Below are positions 17,258 through 25,902 of a DNA stretch of 64,000 nucleotides, one piece after another. A model generated the notes under the pieces. That model searched no databases, was not told where the DNA came from, and saw nothing but the letters and a program-made list of their open reading frames with translations. Location of the stretch: the NCBI RefSeq assembly GCF_003719825.1, contig NZ_RIBS01000001.1:682001-746000 (forward strand), read 5' to 3'. The number at the start of each line of letters is the position of its first letter. The stretch's first letter is position 1. A program made the translations under genes and the position numbers. Origin of the DNA: Montanilutibacter psychrotolerans. GTDB taxonomy: Bacteria; Pseudomonadota; Gammaproteobacteria; Xanthomonadales; Xanthomonadaceae.

Positions 17258-18424
17258 TCACCGCTTCCCCGGCACCGTGTTCACGTCGGCGTACGGTTCG
17301 AGGCTCAGTCGCCCCACCTTGTTCGACCCCAGCTCGGTGAACCAGATGTTGCCGTCGGGCCCCTGCACGATGCGGTGCATCACCGTCTGCGTGGTGGGCA
17401 CCTTGTAGTAGGTGATCGGGACCTGGGACAGATCGCCCGGGTTGGCGGTGAGGATGGATTTGTCGATCCTGACGATGTAGTCGCTGCCCGCCGGGCTGGG
17501 GTTGGCGGGCGTGGGATTGTTCTGGTCGACGTACTGCTGCACCCAGAGGTTGTTGTCCGCATCGAATGCCAGCGCCGCCAGGATGACGTTCGACTGGGAC
17601 ATCGGCAGCTGGAACTGCGTGATCACGCAGTTTGTCGAGGTGCAGTCGCCCGGGATGCGGCTCACCCGGTTGCCTGCCTCCTCGGTGAACCACATCGCGC
17701 TACTGCCGGGCTCGGGCACGATGGCAATCGGGCGGCTGTTGTTGGTGGGAATCTTGAACTCGTCGACCGTGCCATCGGGCTTGATCCGCGCAATCGCATT
17801 GCCGACGAGTTCGGTGACCCACATCGAGCCGTCGTTGCCGGCGCGAACGTAGATCGGGACGCTGCCGACGGTCTTGAGCGGGTAGGTCGTCACCTGGCCG
17901 TCCTGGGTGACCTTGCCCACCGTTCCCGTGCTCTTTCCGGTGAACCAGAGCGTCATGCCGTCGGGCCCGAGGCCCAAGCCGTGCGGGTGCGTGTTCAACT
18001 TTCCATCGGGACACGTAGGACAGTCGAGGCGAACATCGATGGTGCGATCGGTCTGGCCGTTTGCGTCGAGGCGGACGATCTGTCCGGCGAATTCGAGCGT
18101 TACCCAAAGCCGGCGATCCCCGTCGAATTCGATGCCGTGGGGACCGCTGCCGGTGGGCATCGGGTAGAAGGTCATCGCTCCCGATTCGGCCACCTTCACG
18201 ACCTGGTCGTAGTTCTGCCCGGTGATCCAGAGATCCTGGCCGCCCTTGGCATCGAAGGTGATCTCGTGCGTCGAGCCGGTCGGCGCAGCATGGCAGGCGC
18301 CGGTTTCCACCGAAGGCTGGTTGGGATAGGCGATCGGGAACTCGACGATGGTTCCCGGCAACTGCGCCTTGAGCGGGCCTGAAACGGCGGCGCAAAGCGC
18401 TACGACAACGAGAGATCCGCGCAT
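17258..18424 (-). CDS. Exported virginiamycin B lyase-like beta-propeller protein
   Basis: A 388-residue protein with a signal peptide (residues 1-21, ending LKAQ) and a repeated propeller of the Vgb/SMP-30 kind. Repeating blocks such as GPHGIEFD, LWFTGKSTGTVGKV and IWFTELGSNKVGRL are typical. True Vgb opens the lactone ring of streptogramin B by elimination, but it is a cytosolic protein of about 300 residues; this one is exported and longer, so resistance activity is doubtful and the family label is structural. The ATG at 18424 is supported by an AGGAGGAG site. It is transcribed alone, with the palindrome array at its 3' end and the EcsC-like gene divergent upstream. Confidence 0.85.
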   Translation of the reverse strand: MRGSLVVVALCAAVSGPLKAQLPGTIVEFPIAYPNQPSVETGACHAAPTGSTHEITFDAKGGQDLWITGQNYDQVVKVAESGAMTFYPMPTGSGPHGIEFDGDRRLWVTLEFAGQIVRLDANGQTDRTIDVRLDCPTCPDGKLNTHPHGLGLGPDGMTLWFTGKSTGTVGKVTQDGQVTTYPLKTVGSVPIYVRAGNDGSMWVTELVGNAIARIKPDGTVDEFKIPTNNSRPIAIVPEPGSSAMWFTEEAGNRVSRIPGDCTSTNCVITQFQLPMSQSNVILAALAFDADNNLWVQQYVDQNNPTPANPSPAGSDYIVRIDKSILTANPGDLSQVPITYYKVPTTQTVMHRIVQGPDGNIWFTELGSNKVGRLSLEPYADVNTVPGKR

Positions 18425-18550
18425 GAGTCGACTCCTCCTTGAGTAAGCGGAGTCTCGCATACCGATGCGGCAAGCCGGGTAGATTCCGCCGGGCGGGGCG
18501 GGGGCTGGATCCGGCTCGTCGGGGCCCGCCCGCTGGGCTATCGTTCCGAC

Positions 18551-19405
18551 ATGAATCTTCCTGTGATCCGTTCTTCCGACGCGGCGTCTTCCGACACTGC
18601 ACTCACCGTTTTGCCTGACGCCGACCTGGCGCAACTGCGGCAAGCTCATGACCTGTTGGAGAACCCGGGCATCGCGGCTCAACTGGCCAACCTGGTCGGG
18701 GCGCCAATCGAGTACGTGTTCCGCAAACAGTTGCCCCGCGGGGTGACAAAGGTGATCAATTCGACGGTGCAGTCGGCGCTCGAGAAATCGCTGCGGGTGG
18801 CCACTGCGACGTTGGACAAGGACGCCGCTGGGCGGCCCGCACGGCGCGGGTTGCACAAACTGGCGGTGGCGACCACGGGCGCGGCGGGAGGCGCGTTTGG
18901 TGCAATGGGCTTGGCTGTGGAGTTGCCATTGACGACGACTCTGATCCTGCGTTCGATCGCCGAGATCGCACGAGCAGAGGGCGAGTCCTTACAGGATCCG
19001 GCCACCGCACTGGCCTGTTTCGAGGTGTTGGCGATGGGCGGTGGCGGCGATCGCGACGATGGGGCCGAGTCTGGCTACTTCGCCACGCGGGCGGTGCTGG
19101 CGCAGCAGGTCGCGGCGGCCGCGCAGTACATCGCGGCGCACGGCATCAGCGGCAAGGGCGCGCCGGCCATCGTGCAGTTCATAGCCGGCATCGCCGCGCG
19201 GTTCTCGGTGACGGTCAGCAAGAAGGTGGCGTTGCAGAGCGTTCCCGTGATCGGCGCGGTCAGTGGCGCAGCACTGAACACCTTGTTCATTGGCCACTTC
19301 CAAAGCATCGCGCGTGGCCATTTCATCGTCCGTCGCCTGGAACGCCAGTACGGTGCGGCCCGGGTGCGGGAGGCGTACGCGGCCTTGGGGTCGAAGAAGG
19401 GCTAG
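18551..19405 (+). CDS. EcsC family protein
   Basis: A 284-residue protein of the EcsC family. It has a long helical N-terminal part, a Gly/Ala-rich hydrophobic hairpin (GAAGGAFGAMGLAVELP, about 115-131), the family stretch LACFEVLAMGG (about 155-165), and a second hydrophobic hairpin around PVIGAVSGAALN (about 238-249). EcsC proteins are membrane-associated and named after a gene next to the Bacillus EcsAB transporter; no activity is established. The gene stands alone, divergent from the propeller gene, and is followed by repetitive DNA. The ATG at 18551 gives an N-terminus without a signal peptide. Confidence 0.88.
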   Translation: MNLPVIRSSDAASSDTALTVLPDADLAQLRQAHDLLENPGIAAQLANLVGAPIEYVFRKQLPRGVTKVINSTVQSALEKSLRVATATLDKDAAGRPARRGLHKLAVATTGAAGGAFGAMGLAVELPLTTTLILRSIAEIARAEGESLQDPATALACFEVLAMGGGGDRDDGAESGYFATRAVLAQQVAAAAQYIAAHGISGKGAPAIVQFIAGIAARFSVTVSKKVALQSVPVIGAVSGAALNTLFIGHFQSIARGHFIVRRLERQYGAARVREAYAALGSKKG

Positions 19406-19455
19406 GGAGTCAATTGGAGAAGGTGAGGTCAGTGGAGGTGTGAGCAAGGCGTTCG

Positions 19456-19635
19456 GGTGAACGATGCGCGGGTGAACGACGCGCGGGTGAACGACGCGCG
19501 GGTGAACGACGCGCGGGTGAACGACGTGCGGGTGAACGACGCGCGGGTGAACGACGTGCAGGTGAAGGGCGCGCGGGTGAACGATGCGCGGGTGAACGAC
19601 GTGCGGGTGAAGGGCACGCGGGTGAACGACGCGCG
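19456..19635. repeat. 15-bp minisatellite, 12 units
   Basis: Twelve head-to-tail units of GGTGAACGACGCGCG with one- to three-base variants start every 15 bases from 19456 to 19621. Because 15 is a multiple of three, every frame stays open and would encode a monotonous pentapeptide (VNDAR on the plus strand, HPRVV-type on the minus strand). No start context or flanking protein supports translation. It is probably a slippage-prone repeat that varies in copy number between strains. Confidence 0.9.
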
Positions 19636-19759
19636 GGCAGCGTGCGGGTTGCGTGAGTGCTCGCTCCCTGCGCGGCATTTGCGTTGGCTCCCGCGAGGCG
19701 CTTCGCGGAGCAAGTGCTGGCGTGGCTCCCGGGGCGCAGTGGTGGGCGGGTTGGCTGCG

Positions 19760-20280
19760 TTGGGGTTCGCTTCGCTCAACCGTGCCTATGACGGCAGCGC
19801 CGTTGCCGGAACTGTCGATGTTGCCGTTGCGGCCGCGGTTGCCGTAGCCGTAGCTGATGCCGCCGCCGCCGCTGTTGCCGTTGTTGCCTTGGGGTTCGCT
19901 TCGCTCAATCGTGCCTATGAGGTCAGCGTCGTTGCCGGAGCTTTCGTTGTTTCCGTTGCAGCAGCGGTAGCCGCAACTGATGCCGTGGTGGCCGCTGCCG
20001 CCGTCGGCCGTTGTTACCCCTGCGGCCGCGGTAGCCGTAGCTGATGCCGCCGCCGCTGTTGCCGTTGTTGCCTTGGGGTTCGCTTCGCTCAATCGTGCCT
20101 ATGAGGTCAGCGTCGTTGCCGGAGCTTTCGTTGTTTCCGTTGCAGCAGCGGTAGCCGTAACTGATGCCGTGGTGGCCGCTGCCGCTGCCGCCGTCGGCCG
20201 TTGTTGCCCCTGCGGCCGCGGTAGCCGGAACTGATGCCGCCGCAGTTGCTGGTGCCGTTGCCGTTGCCGTTGCCGCCCGT
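19760..20280. repeat. Long direct repeats with GCCGTTGCCG-type filler
   Basis: The block TTGGGGTTCGCTTCGCTCAA recurs at 19760 (one base different just after it), 19889 and 20073. The last two begin nearly identical 184-base units; the first is shorter (129). The filler is made of runs of GTTGCCGTTG and GCCGCCGC. On the minus strand it would read as Gly/Asn/Ser-rich peptide, but frames are broken between copies and no start or stop organisation is visible, so it is best described as decayed or non-coding repeat DNA. No gene is seen between 19636 and 20525. Confidence 0.8.
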
Positions 20281-20525
20281 TATGTGAGGCACACGATTTT
20301 CCAGTTCTACGCGCAGGCGCCGTTCGACACGGCGCGAGGCGGTGTTCGACTGCGCCGGGCGCGCAGCCACGGCGCTGGGTTCGGTACTCAGCTGCGCACA
20401 GGTCGGTGCGAGGCGTCGGGGGCTTGTCACGGCTGGCCACGCGCTGCTGCGCGGCCAACGGCGGGGGCAACGGAATCGAGCCCCGATGCCCACGCGCTCC
20501 TTACTCCTGGCCCGCCATTTCCGGT

Positions 20526-22640
20526 CTAGCGCGTGCGTCGCGCGCCCACGTCGATGTGCTCATCGCTGCGCAGGCCGACGTTGATGCGACGCTGTGCGTC
20601 GGCCGGGTCGATGAACCAGGGCAGGGCGAGGTTGTCGGTCACCACCGTGACGGTGTGCTGGCCACTGGCAACCCGGGGGAACTCGAAATGGCCGAGGTTG
20701 TCGGTGCGGACGCTGTACCGGCCGTCGAGCAGCACGGTGATGTTGGCCGCGGGTTGTTCGCTGGCGCTGCGCACGCCGTCGGCGTTTTCGTCGAGGTACA
20801 CCGTGCCGGTGACGCGGCCGGACGCGCTGCCGGGGGCGCCACCGATCACCCCCTGCGGACGACCGCCGTGGCGCTGGTAGCGCAGCGTCACGTACAGCGA
20901 ACGATCGCGCGGCAGCTCGATGAACTGCGGATCCGGTGCCAGCGGGTCCAGGACGAATGGCGAGCGGCGCGCGCCTTCGTTCTGGTAGTAGCCGGCGGAC
21001 AGTGACCAACGGGGGGCGATGCGCCAGTCCAACCCGAGATTGAGGTCAAGTCCGCGCTGGGCTTCGTTGCCGCTGCCCTCGGTCCAGCGCACGTTGGCGT
21101 CGACGCTGAGGCGGTCGCCAAGATCGCGGCCGCCGTTGAGTGCGAACGTGGTGGTGCTGGTCGCGGGCCCATCGTCGTAACCGATGCGGCCATGCTGCAG
21201 CGACGCCGACAAGCGCGAGCCGACGCGCAACGGCAGTGCGTGATCGATGCCGAACTGCCAGTTGTCGCCGCCGTCGCCGTGCGACTGGTCGTATTGCACG
21301 CGCGTCTGGCCCAGGCGCGTGGTGCGATCGACAAACCACTGCGCGCTCCAGGCATCCTCATCGGAGTGGCGCAGGTTGAGGCTGCCGCCGTAGGACAGCA
21401 CGCTACTGGCCTGGTAACGCGCGTAGCCGGTTGCGTAGGTGCCATCGAAACTGTTGCCACTGACCGAGTCGATCCGGTCGATGCCGGCGTTCCAGCTCCA
21501 GCGTGCGAACTGATAGCCAAGGCGGTAGTAGCCGCCCTGGGCATCGTTGCTGATCGGCTGCGCTCCCCAGGCCAGGCCGGGCTCGAGCCGGAACATGCCG
21601 TAGCTATGCTGGTAGCGGCCGCGGGTGGCATTGCCGTCGATCCAGACACCGTTCGCGCGCGTGCGTGCGTCGCCGTCGGTACCGGTCGGGATGCCCTCGG
21701 CCTCGCTGCCCAGCAGGTTGACCTGCACCGATTCGCGATCGCCCTGCCAGGCGGTGGCGGCGTACAGCGCGTTGCTGTCGCCATCGGGCAGTCCGAAGCG
21801 GTTGCCGTGGGCGAACCGTTCGCCCTGGGTGCCGAGAAACGCAGCCGCGCCGCTCCAGCCCGGCGCCCACCGCCACTGCGCGCCGAGTGCGGCGACGTGA
21901 CCGTCGGCGATGTCGAAACCGGTGACGCGGTAGCCGCTGTAGGTGCCGCTACGACCCAGCGCTGCCTGCAGTTGCAGGCCGGTGAGGTCGTTGCGCCACG
22001 TGCTGCTGGCGCCGGCAAACGGCAGGCCGGGCAGGAAGAAACGGAACTGATTGCGCTGCATCGGCAGCGCCGGGCTGTCCAGTACACCCAGGCCGTTGTC
22101 GACCCGCCAGCCGCCGGGCATGTGCAGGCCGCGTTGCCACAAGGTCACGCGGCCACTGCTGTCGTCGCCGAGGTTGCCCCGGTCGAGCAGGAATCCGTCG
22201 TCGGCATCGCCGTTGTCGCGATCGTTGCGCAGCAGCGTGGCGTCGAGGCTGAGGCTGCCGAAATTGACGGTGTCCCAGTGGCCGCCGAAAGACAGCGCCT
22301 GCTCGTCGTGGCGCTGCCCGCCGCGGTCATCGCGGCCCAACAGCAGCTCGGCGTACAACGAGTACGGCCGGCCATCGCCGACGTCGAGTTCGTCCTCGTC
22401 GGGCGGCAACGGCTGCAGTTGTTCGCTGCTCAACACGCGATCGCGGTAAGGGGCGGCATCGGCGGCGGTTGCCGCAACGGGTGCAGGCGGTGCGGCTTGG
22501 GCCACCGCGCCGCCGCGTTCGATCGCGGCGAGCGTGGCCAGTGCATCCAGTGTTTCGCCGGCCTGCGCCGCGCGGCAGGCAAGCACGCCTGCGATCGCCA
22601 ACGCCAAGGTGGCCGTGGCGGGAACCCGACTGATCTTCAT
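20526..22640 (-). CDS. Usher-like outer-membrane beta-barrel protein with SdrD/CNA-B-type C-terminal domain
   Basis: A 704-residue exported protein with a signal peptide (residues 1-27, ending AAQAGE). An acidic PPDEDELDVGDGRPYSLYAE region (about 79-98) is followed by a long series of alternating-strand segments typical of an outer-membrane barrel (about 100-600). The C-terminus holds an SdrD B-like or CNA-B-like module: GTVYLDENADG (about 610), then GHFEFPRVASGQHTV, ending DVGARRTR. It is last in a five-gene minus-strand cluster and its ATG overlaps the chaperone-like stop by four bases. By position it should be the secretion pore or anchor for the pilin-like products, but it does not show the classical FimD/PapC usher motifs, so 'usher' is an inference from context. 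Confidence 0.7.
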   Translation of the reverse strand: MKISRVPATATLALAIAGVLACRAAQAGETLDALATLAAIERGGAVAQAAPPAPVAATAADAAPYRDRVLSSEQLQPLPPDEDELDVGDGRPYSLYAELLLGRDDRGGQRHDEQALSFGGHWDTVNFGSLSLDATLLRNDRDNGDADDGFLLDRGNLGDDSSGRVTLWQRGLHMPGGWRVDNGLGVLDSPALPMQRNQFRFFLPGLPFAGASSTWRNDLTGLQLQAALGRSGTYSGYRVTGFDIADGHVAALGAQWRWAPGWSGAAAFLGTQGERFAHGNRFGLPDGDSNALYAATAWQGDRESVQVNLLGSEAEGIPTGTDGDARTRANGVWIDGNATRGRYQHSYGMFRLEPGLAWGAQPISNDAQGGYYRLGYQFARWSWNAGIDRIDSVSGNSFDGTYATGYARYQASSVLSYGGSLNLRHSDEDAWSAQWFVDRTTRLGQTRVQYDQSHGDGGDNWQFGIDHALPLRVGSRLSASLQHGRIGYDDGPATSTTTFALNGGRDLGDRLSVDANVRWTEGSGNEAQRGLDLNLGLDWRIAPRWSLSAGYYQNEGARRSPFVLDPLAPDPQFIELPRDRSLYVTLRYQRHGGRPQGVIGGAPGSASGRVTGTVYLDENADGVRSASEQPAANITVLLDGRYSVRTDNLGHFEFPRVASGQHTVTVVTDNLALPWFIDPADAQRRINVGLRSDEHIDVGARRTR

Positions 22641-23452
22641 CGCGCGACGCTGGCCTCGATCGGCAGCGGCCGTGGGGCGGAATCGAGCTGGCCCTTGAGC
22701 TGCAACGGCCAGGTGATCGCAGGTGCGGCGGTGGTGGCGTTGTCGCCCTGCGGGTTCAGCGTGATGGCGCGGGTCTCGCCGGCCAGGATCGGCAGGCTGG
22801 ACGGGGCGAAGGTGAAGCGCTTGCCGCTGGCGTCGCGGCCTTCGATGAACCCTTCGAGGCGGCCGTGCGCGTTGCCTTCGTTGCGGATCTGCAGCACGGG
22901 TACGTCACGGCCTTCGATGGTCTGTGCCGACTGGCCAACCACCGACAGGCGCGGCGCGGCGTCGCCAATGGCCAGGTAAACGACGATGCCGATGCGTCCG
23001 CTGACCGGCACGGGCATGCCCGCGCGCGTGGCCTGCGGCTCGCCTTCGATCATCAGCGCGAAGCGGCACTCGCCGGTCGGTGCATCCGCGGGCACGGCCA
23101 CCTCGAAACGGTAGCGGCGCTTGCCGTTTGCCGGAACGTCGATCTGCTCGGCTTCGATGCCGACCCACGGACGGCAGCTGCCCGGCGCCAGCGCGTCGGT
23201 GAACTGCGGCAGGCCCTGGGCGTCCAGCGTCCAGTCCAGCGTGTGCAGCATCAGGCGCGTGGTGGTGTTGGAGACGTTGCTGATCTCGACGACGTCGCGC
23301 CAGGTGGTGCCGGGCGTGACGCGGTCTTCGAAGCGCGGCGGCGTGACCAGTACAGAGAAACCTTGGGCGAGCGCGGAGAGGGGCAACAACAGCAGGGCCG
23401 CGGCGATCAACGCGCGCTGCAGGCCGAGGCGGCCCGGGAAGTGGAATTTCAT
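22637..23452 (-). CDS. Periplasmic chaperone-like protein (PapD-type fold)
   Basis: A 271-residue protein with a signal peptide (1-30, ending ALAQ). The start of the mature protein, FSVLVTPPRFEDRV, followed by VVEISNVSNTTTRL, and the second half VPVLQIRNEGNAHGRLEGFI, match the two Ig-like strands of fimbrial chaperones and of DUF916-type partners. Two cysteines, C93 and C129, could form the disulphide seen in some chaperone groups. The ATG overlaps the previous stop and its stop overlaps the barrel gene start (both ATGA). It probably holds subunits from the two pilin-like genes in the periplasm until export. The closest known subgroup cannot be named from the sequence alone. Confidence 0.75.
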   Translation of the reverse strand: MKFHFPGRLGLQRALIAAALLLLPLSALAQGFSVLVTPPRFEDRVTPGTTWRDVVEISNVSNTTTRLMLHTLDWTLDAQGLPQFTDALAPGSCRPWVGIEAEQIDVPANGKRRYRFEVAVPADAPTGECRFALMIEGEPQATRAGMPVPVSGRIGIVVYLAIGDAAPRLSVVGQSAQTIEGRDVPVLQIRNEGNAHGRLEGFIEGRDASGKRFTFAPSSLPILAGETRAITLNPQGDNATTAAPAITWPLQLKGQLDSAPRPLPIEASVAR

Positions 23453-23943
23453 GGGGACTCCATGTCGATTTCGAAACCGAATTGCAGTTGCTGCGGGCGC
23501 TCGAGCCCACGGCCGTCGGAGTCGATCCGCAGCTGCAAGGTTTCCTCGAACAGACCGACCCCGGTCGGTACCGGGCCGGCGTGCACCAATGTCCGCTCGC
23601 CGGAGCGCAGCACGCCCGGCAGTAGCCGGCCGCGCGAGGCCCAGGTCACCGTGAGCGGTGTGCCGGAGGTGCTGGGAAGCGTCATGTAGATCTTGCCGTT
23701 GCGTCCCTGCCACGGCGCAAGGTCCAGGCGCACGCGAACCTCCACGGTGCCGGTCCAGGTCATCGGCTCGCCGTTGCGCGGCAGCAGGCGGGTATCGGTG
23801 CGCATGCGCACGCTGCTCGACAGCACCTGGGTGGCACTGTCGTCGATGCGGTGCGTCGCCGCCTGCAGCGGTTGGCCGGCGGCCAGCCCGAGCGCGGCGA
23901 TCAGCGTGGCCTGGGCGAAGCGGGCGCGCAGTGACTGGCTCAT
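23449..23943 (-). CDS. Small exported protein of the surface-structure cluster
   Basis: A 164-residue protein with a signal peptide (1-28, ending LQAA). The mature part is beta-rich with no cysteine and no recognised motif; the segments TWTGTVEVRVRLDL and LQFGFEID suggest an Ig-like or pilin-like sandwich. Its start overlaps the upstream gene by four bases and its stop overlaps the chaperone gene by four bases, so it is co-translated with both. It could be a minor subunit, an adaptor or an initiator at the tip of the structure. The function is unknown. Confidence 0.6.
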   Translation of the reverse strand: MSQSLRARFAQATLIAALGLAAGQPLQAATHRIDDSATQVLSSSVRMRTDTRLLPRNGEPMTWTGTVEVRVRLDLAPWQGRNGKIYMTLPSTSGTPLTVTWASRGRLLPGVLRSGERTLVHAGPVPTGVGLFEETLQLRIDSDGRGLERPQQLQFGFEIDMESP

Positions 23944-24575
23944 GGCGTGATCAGCGTGAAGGTGACGGTGCCGTTGTAGACGCCGGCAGCGGGGAAGACA
24001 TCGTTGCCGTAGGTGAACCTCAGGCAGCTTTCGCGCCAGGTGTTGACGTTGAAGCTGGCCAGGGTCTGTTGCGCCCCTGTGCCGTTGAAGCTGCCGGCAG
24101 GCACGGGCTGTGCGCCGGTGTCGCCGATGCCGCTGCTGGTCCAGCTGATCTGCGAGCTTGGGATGGTGGTGCCGCCAGCGGTGGTCAGGTTGGCCGGCGC
24201 GGTGGCGACCAGCGTTGCCACGCGGGTAGTGCTGCCCGAGCGCCGGTAGAAGCCGCCGATGTAGACCTCGGCCGGTACGTTGCAGAACGCGAAGTTCTCG
24301 TACGAGCTGCCTGCCCGGGTGGCGTTGCTGGTCATCGGCAGATTGACGCCGCTGCCGAGGGTCGCGGCCGGCACCGTCAGCGACACCAGCGTCTTGCCGG
24401 TGCTGCTGGTCAGGTTGTTGTTCTGGAACGTGCCCGCATCGCCGTCGCCGACCCGCAGGTACACGGCGGTTCCGCCGGCGCTGCTGATGTTGACCACGAA
24501 CGCGGGCGCGCTGACGGGCAGGGCGACGGCCAGCAGGAGAGCCGTCAGGCGCGGTACGTACAGACGCGGCTTCAT
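23940..24575 (-). CDS. Exported pilin-like subunit, larger
   Basis: A 211-residue exported protein with a signal peptide (1-25, ending SAPAF). It has two cysteines (in AFCNVPAEV and RESCLRF), which in fimbrial subunits form a single bridge, and ends AGVYNGTVTFTLITP, a C-terminal beta-strand motif like that of many fimbrial and WxL-like subunits. The ATG at 24575 is preferred because it opens directly into the signal peptide; the extra upstream codons have no such character. It is the second gene after the sigma-54 promoter and follows a hairpin, so its level is probably lower than that of the first subunit. It may be an adhesin or minor subunit. Confidence 0.65.
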   Translation of the reverse strand: MKPRLYVPRLTALLLAVALPVSAPAFVVNISSAGGTAVYLRVGDGDAGTFQNNNLTSSTGKTLVSLTVPAATLGSGVNLPMTSNATRAGSSYENFAFCNVPAEVYIGGFYRRSGSTTRVATLVATAPANLTTAGGTTIPSSQISWTSSGIGDTGAQPVPAGSFNGTGAQQTLASFNVNTWRESCLRFTYGNDVFPAAGVYNGTVTFTLITP

Positions 24576-24747
24576 GTCGGCCTCGCGGTTATCAGCGGCG
24601 GGAGTCGGTGGGTGCGATGGTGCTGGGGGGACGGTGCACGAGTGGTGAGCAACATGCGCGCGCGAAGCGGCGGCGTCCTCGTGTCCCGGTCCGGGGTGGC
24701 CTGCCGGCACGGCCTCCAGGTGAGGGTGTCGACAGTCCGGAAATCGG

Positions 24748-24777
24748 GCGGATGGCCGGCCTGGGCCGGCCATCCGC
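24748..24777 (-). terminator. Strong hairpin between the first and second genes of the cluster
   Basis: A 13-base perfect inverted repeat (24748-24760 with 24765-24777) and a four-base loop lie 38 bases after the first subunit stop. On the transcribed strand a short T run follows. It probably acts as a partial terminator or processing point that leaves much more of the first subunit mRNA than of the rest, as in many pilus operons. Confidence 0.6.
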
Positions 24778-24814
24778 GCGCATCGTCACTGGCCGTGGAC
24801 GGCCAGAGATCGAA

Positions 24815-25423
24815 TTACGGCATGACAGCGGTGTAGAGCACGCGGCCGTGGCCAGTGTTGACGCCGCCGTAGGTACCGGCAGCCACCATCGCGGTGTTGT
24901 CGTAGGTGAAGGTCCAGCGGGCTTCGCGGTTGACCACCTTGGTGGCACCGGCGGCGGCCAGCGGGATGCTGGTGGTGCCGGCGTCGATCAGGGTGGGGTG
25001 CGGCAGCAGGGTCGCGCCGCCGACCGGAGCGGCGGTGGCGGTGATCTCGTTGTAGGAGATCGTGTCGGTGCCGCTGGTGAGCGGGCCGGTGGTGGTCGAG
25101 GAGAACGTCACGTCGCCGTTGTTGCCGACGACCTTGGCGCTGACCGTGCCCGCACCGACGTCGCCGCCGGTGCCGGCAACCGCGGTGCCATTGCCCATGG
25201 TGGTGGTCGGGGCAACGAAGTCGATCAGGTCGATCGTGCCGTTGTTGGCCGACGCGGTACCGGTACCGACCTGCAGGAACAGCACGCGCGGCACGGTGAT
25301 ACGGAAGTCGAGGTGGGCCGAGGCATTGCCGGCGCCGCTGACGAACTGGGAATCGGCCTGCGCGATCATCGGGACGCAGGACAGAGCAGCCGCGGTGAGC
25401 ACGGCCTTGGTGGAGAGACGCAT
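24815..25423 (-). CDS. Major exported pilin-like subunit
   Basis: A 202-residue protein with a signal peptide (1-23, cleavage after MIAQA). The mature part is Gly/Ala/Thr-rich, lacks cysteine and is beta-rich, with repeated VGGxGDVGAGTV-style segments, and ends in a WTFTYDNT...AGTYGG...VLYTAVMP arrangement that parallels the C-terminus of the 211-residue neighbour. It is the first gene after a sigma-54 promoter and is followed by a strong hairpin, so it should be the most abundant product. The ATG follows AAGGA. It was recognised as a structural subunit by context and composition, not by family membership. Confidence 0.7.
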   Translation of the reverse strand: MRLSTKAVLTAAALSCVPMIAQADSQFVSGAGNASAHLDFRITVPRVLFLQVGTGTASANNGTIDLIDFVAPTTTMGNGTAVAGTGGDVGAGTVSAKVVGNNGDVTFSSTTTGPLTSGTDTISYNEITATAAPVGGATLLPHPTLIDAGTTSIPLAAAGATKVVNREARWTFTYDNTAMVAAGTYGGVNTGHGRVLYTAVMP

Positions 25424-25596
25424 TGGTGATTTCCTTGGAGTGGCGATGGATGAGACAATTTGCTGGTGGGTGAAGGGCGTTTCCGCCCAGCATCCATGCG
25501 GGATACCGGCGCCGTGGGCGTCGGTCTTGCGACCGTGACAGCGCAAATCTGGCCGCGAAAAGTGGTCAACCCCGTTAAATCTGTCAGGGTGTTGTC

Positions 25597-25612
25597 AGCA
25601 AGTCCCGTGCCA
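25597..25612 (-). promoter_or_regulatory. Sigma-54 (RpoN) promoter of the pilin-like cluster
   Basis: On the minus strand the sequence reads TGGCACG-GGAC-TTGCT, an exact match to the TGGCACG-N4-TTGCW consensus with -24 GG and -12 GC. Transcription would start near 25585 and leave a leader of about 160 bases before the ATG at 25423. The leader contains two small inverted repeats, at 25522-25535 and 25478-25491. Such promoters need an NtrC-type activator, which is not encoded nearby. Confidence 0.8.
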
Positions 25613-25748
25613 ACTTCTCGAGTCGTGATGAACGTCAAGCGCGATCTGCGCCATCGGTCAGGTTTCCCGGCGTTCAGCAAAGCTTTCACGCCATCTTGTG
25701 ACTCGCATCACACTTTTGCCCCGCATCTGGGGCGACCGCTAGTGTAGG

Positions 25749-25793
25749 TGACGCAACGCGTCAAAGTTGGCGCACTACGTCAAAGTTGGCGCA
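25749..25793. promoter_or_regulatory. Palindrome and paired direct repeats in the divergent map/cluster spacer
   Basis: A perfect palindrome TGACGC-AAC-GCGTCA (25749-25763) overlaps the first of two exact 16-base direct repeats, CGTCAAAGTTGGCGCA, at 25759-25774 and 25778-25793 (19-base period). The group lies about 140-195 bases upstream of the sigma-54 promoter (in its direction) and about 110-150 bases before map. It is a candidate enhancer site for the sigma-54 activator; the protein that binds is unknown. Confidence 0.55.
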
Positions 25794-25902
25794 GTGCGGC
25801 ACCTGGCCCGCCCGGCCGTTCATCCTTGTGTTCAGGTTGGCAGAGAGGGCCGTCGCATCCGCCGGCGCGTTCAGGCAGCGGTGATTGGGCGATAATCCCC
25901 GC

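Noticed and set aside
19457-20044. Open frame through the minisatellite that would encode VNDAR repeats
   Set aside because: The 15-base unit keeps every frame open; no ribosome site, family or conserved ends support it.
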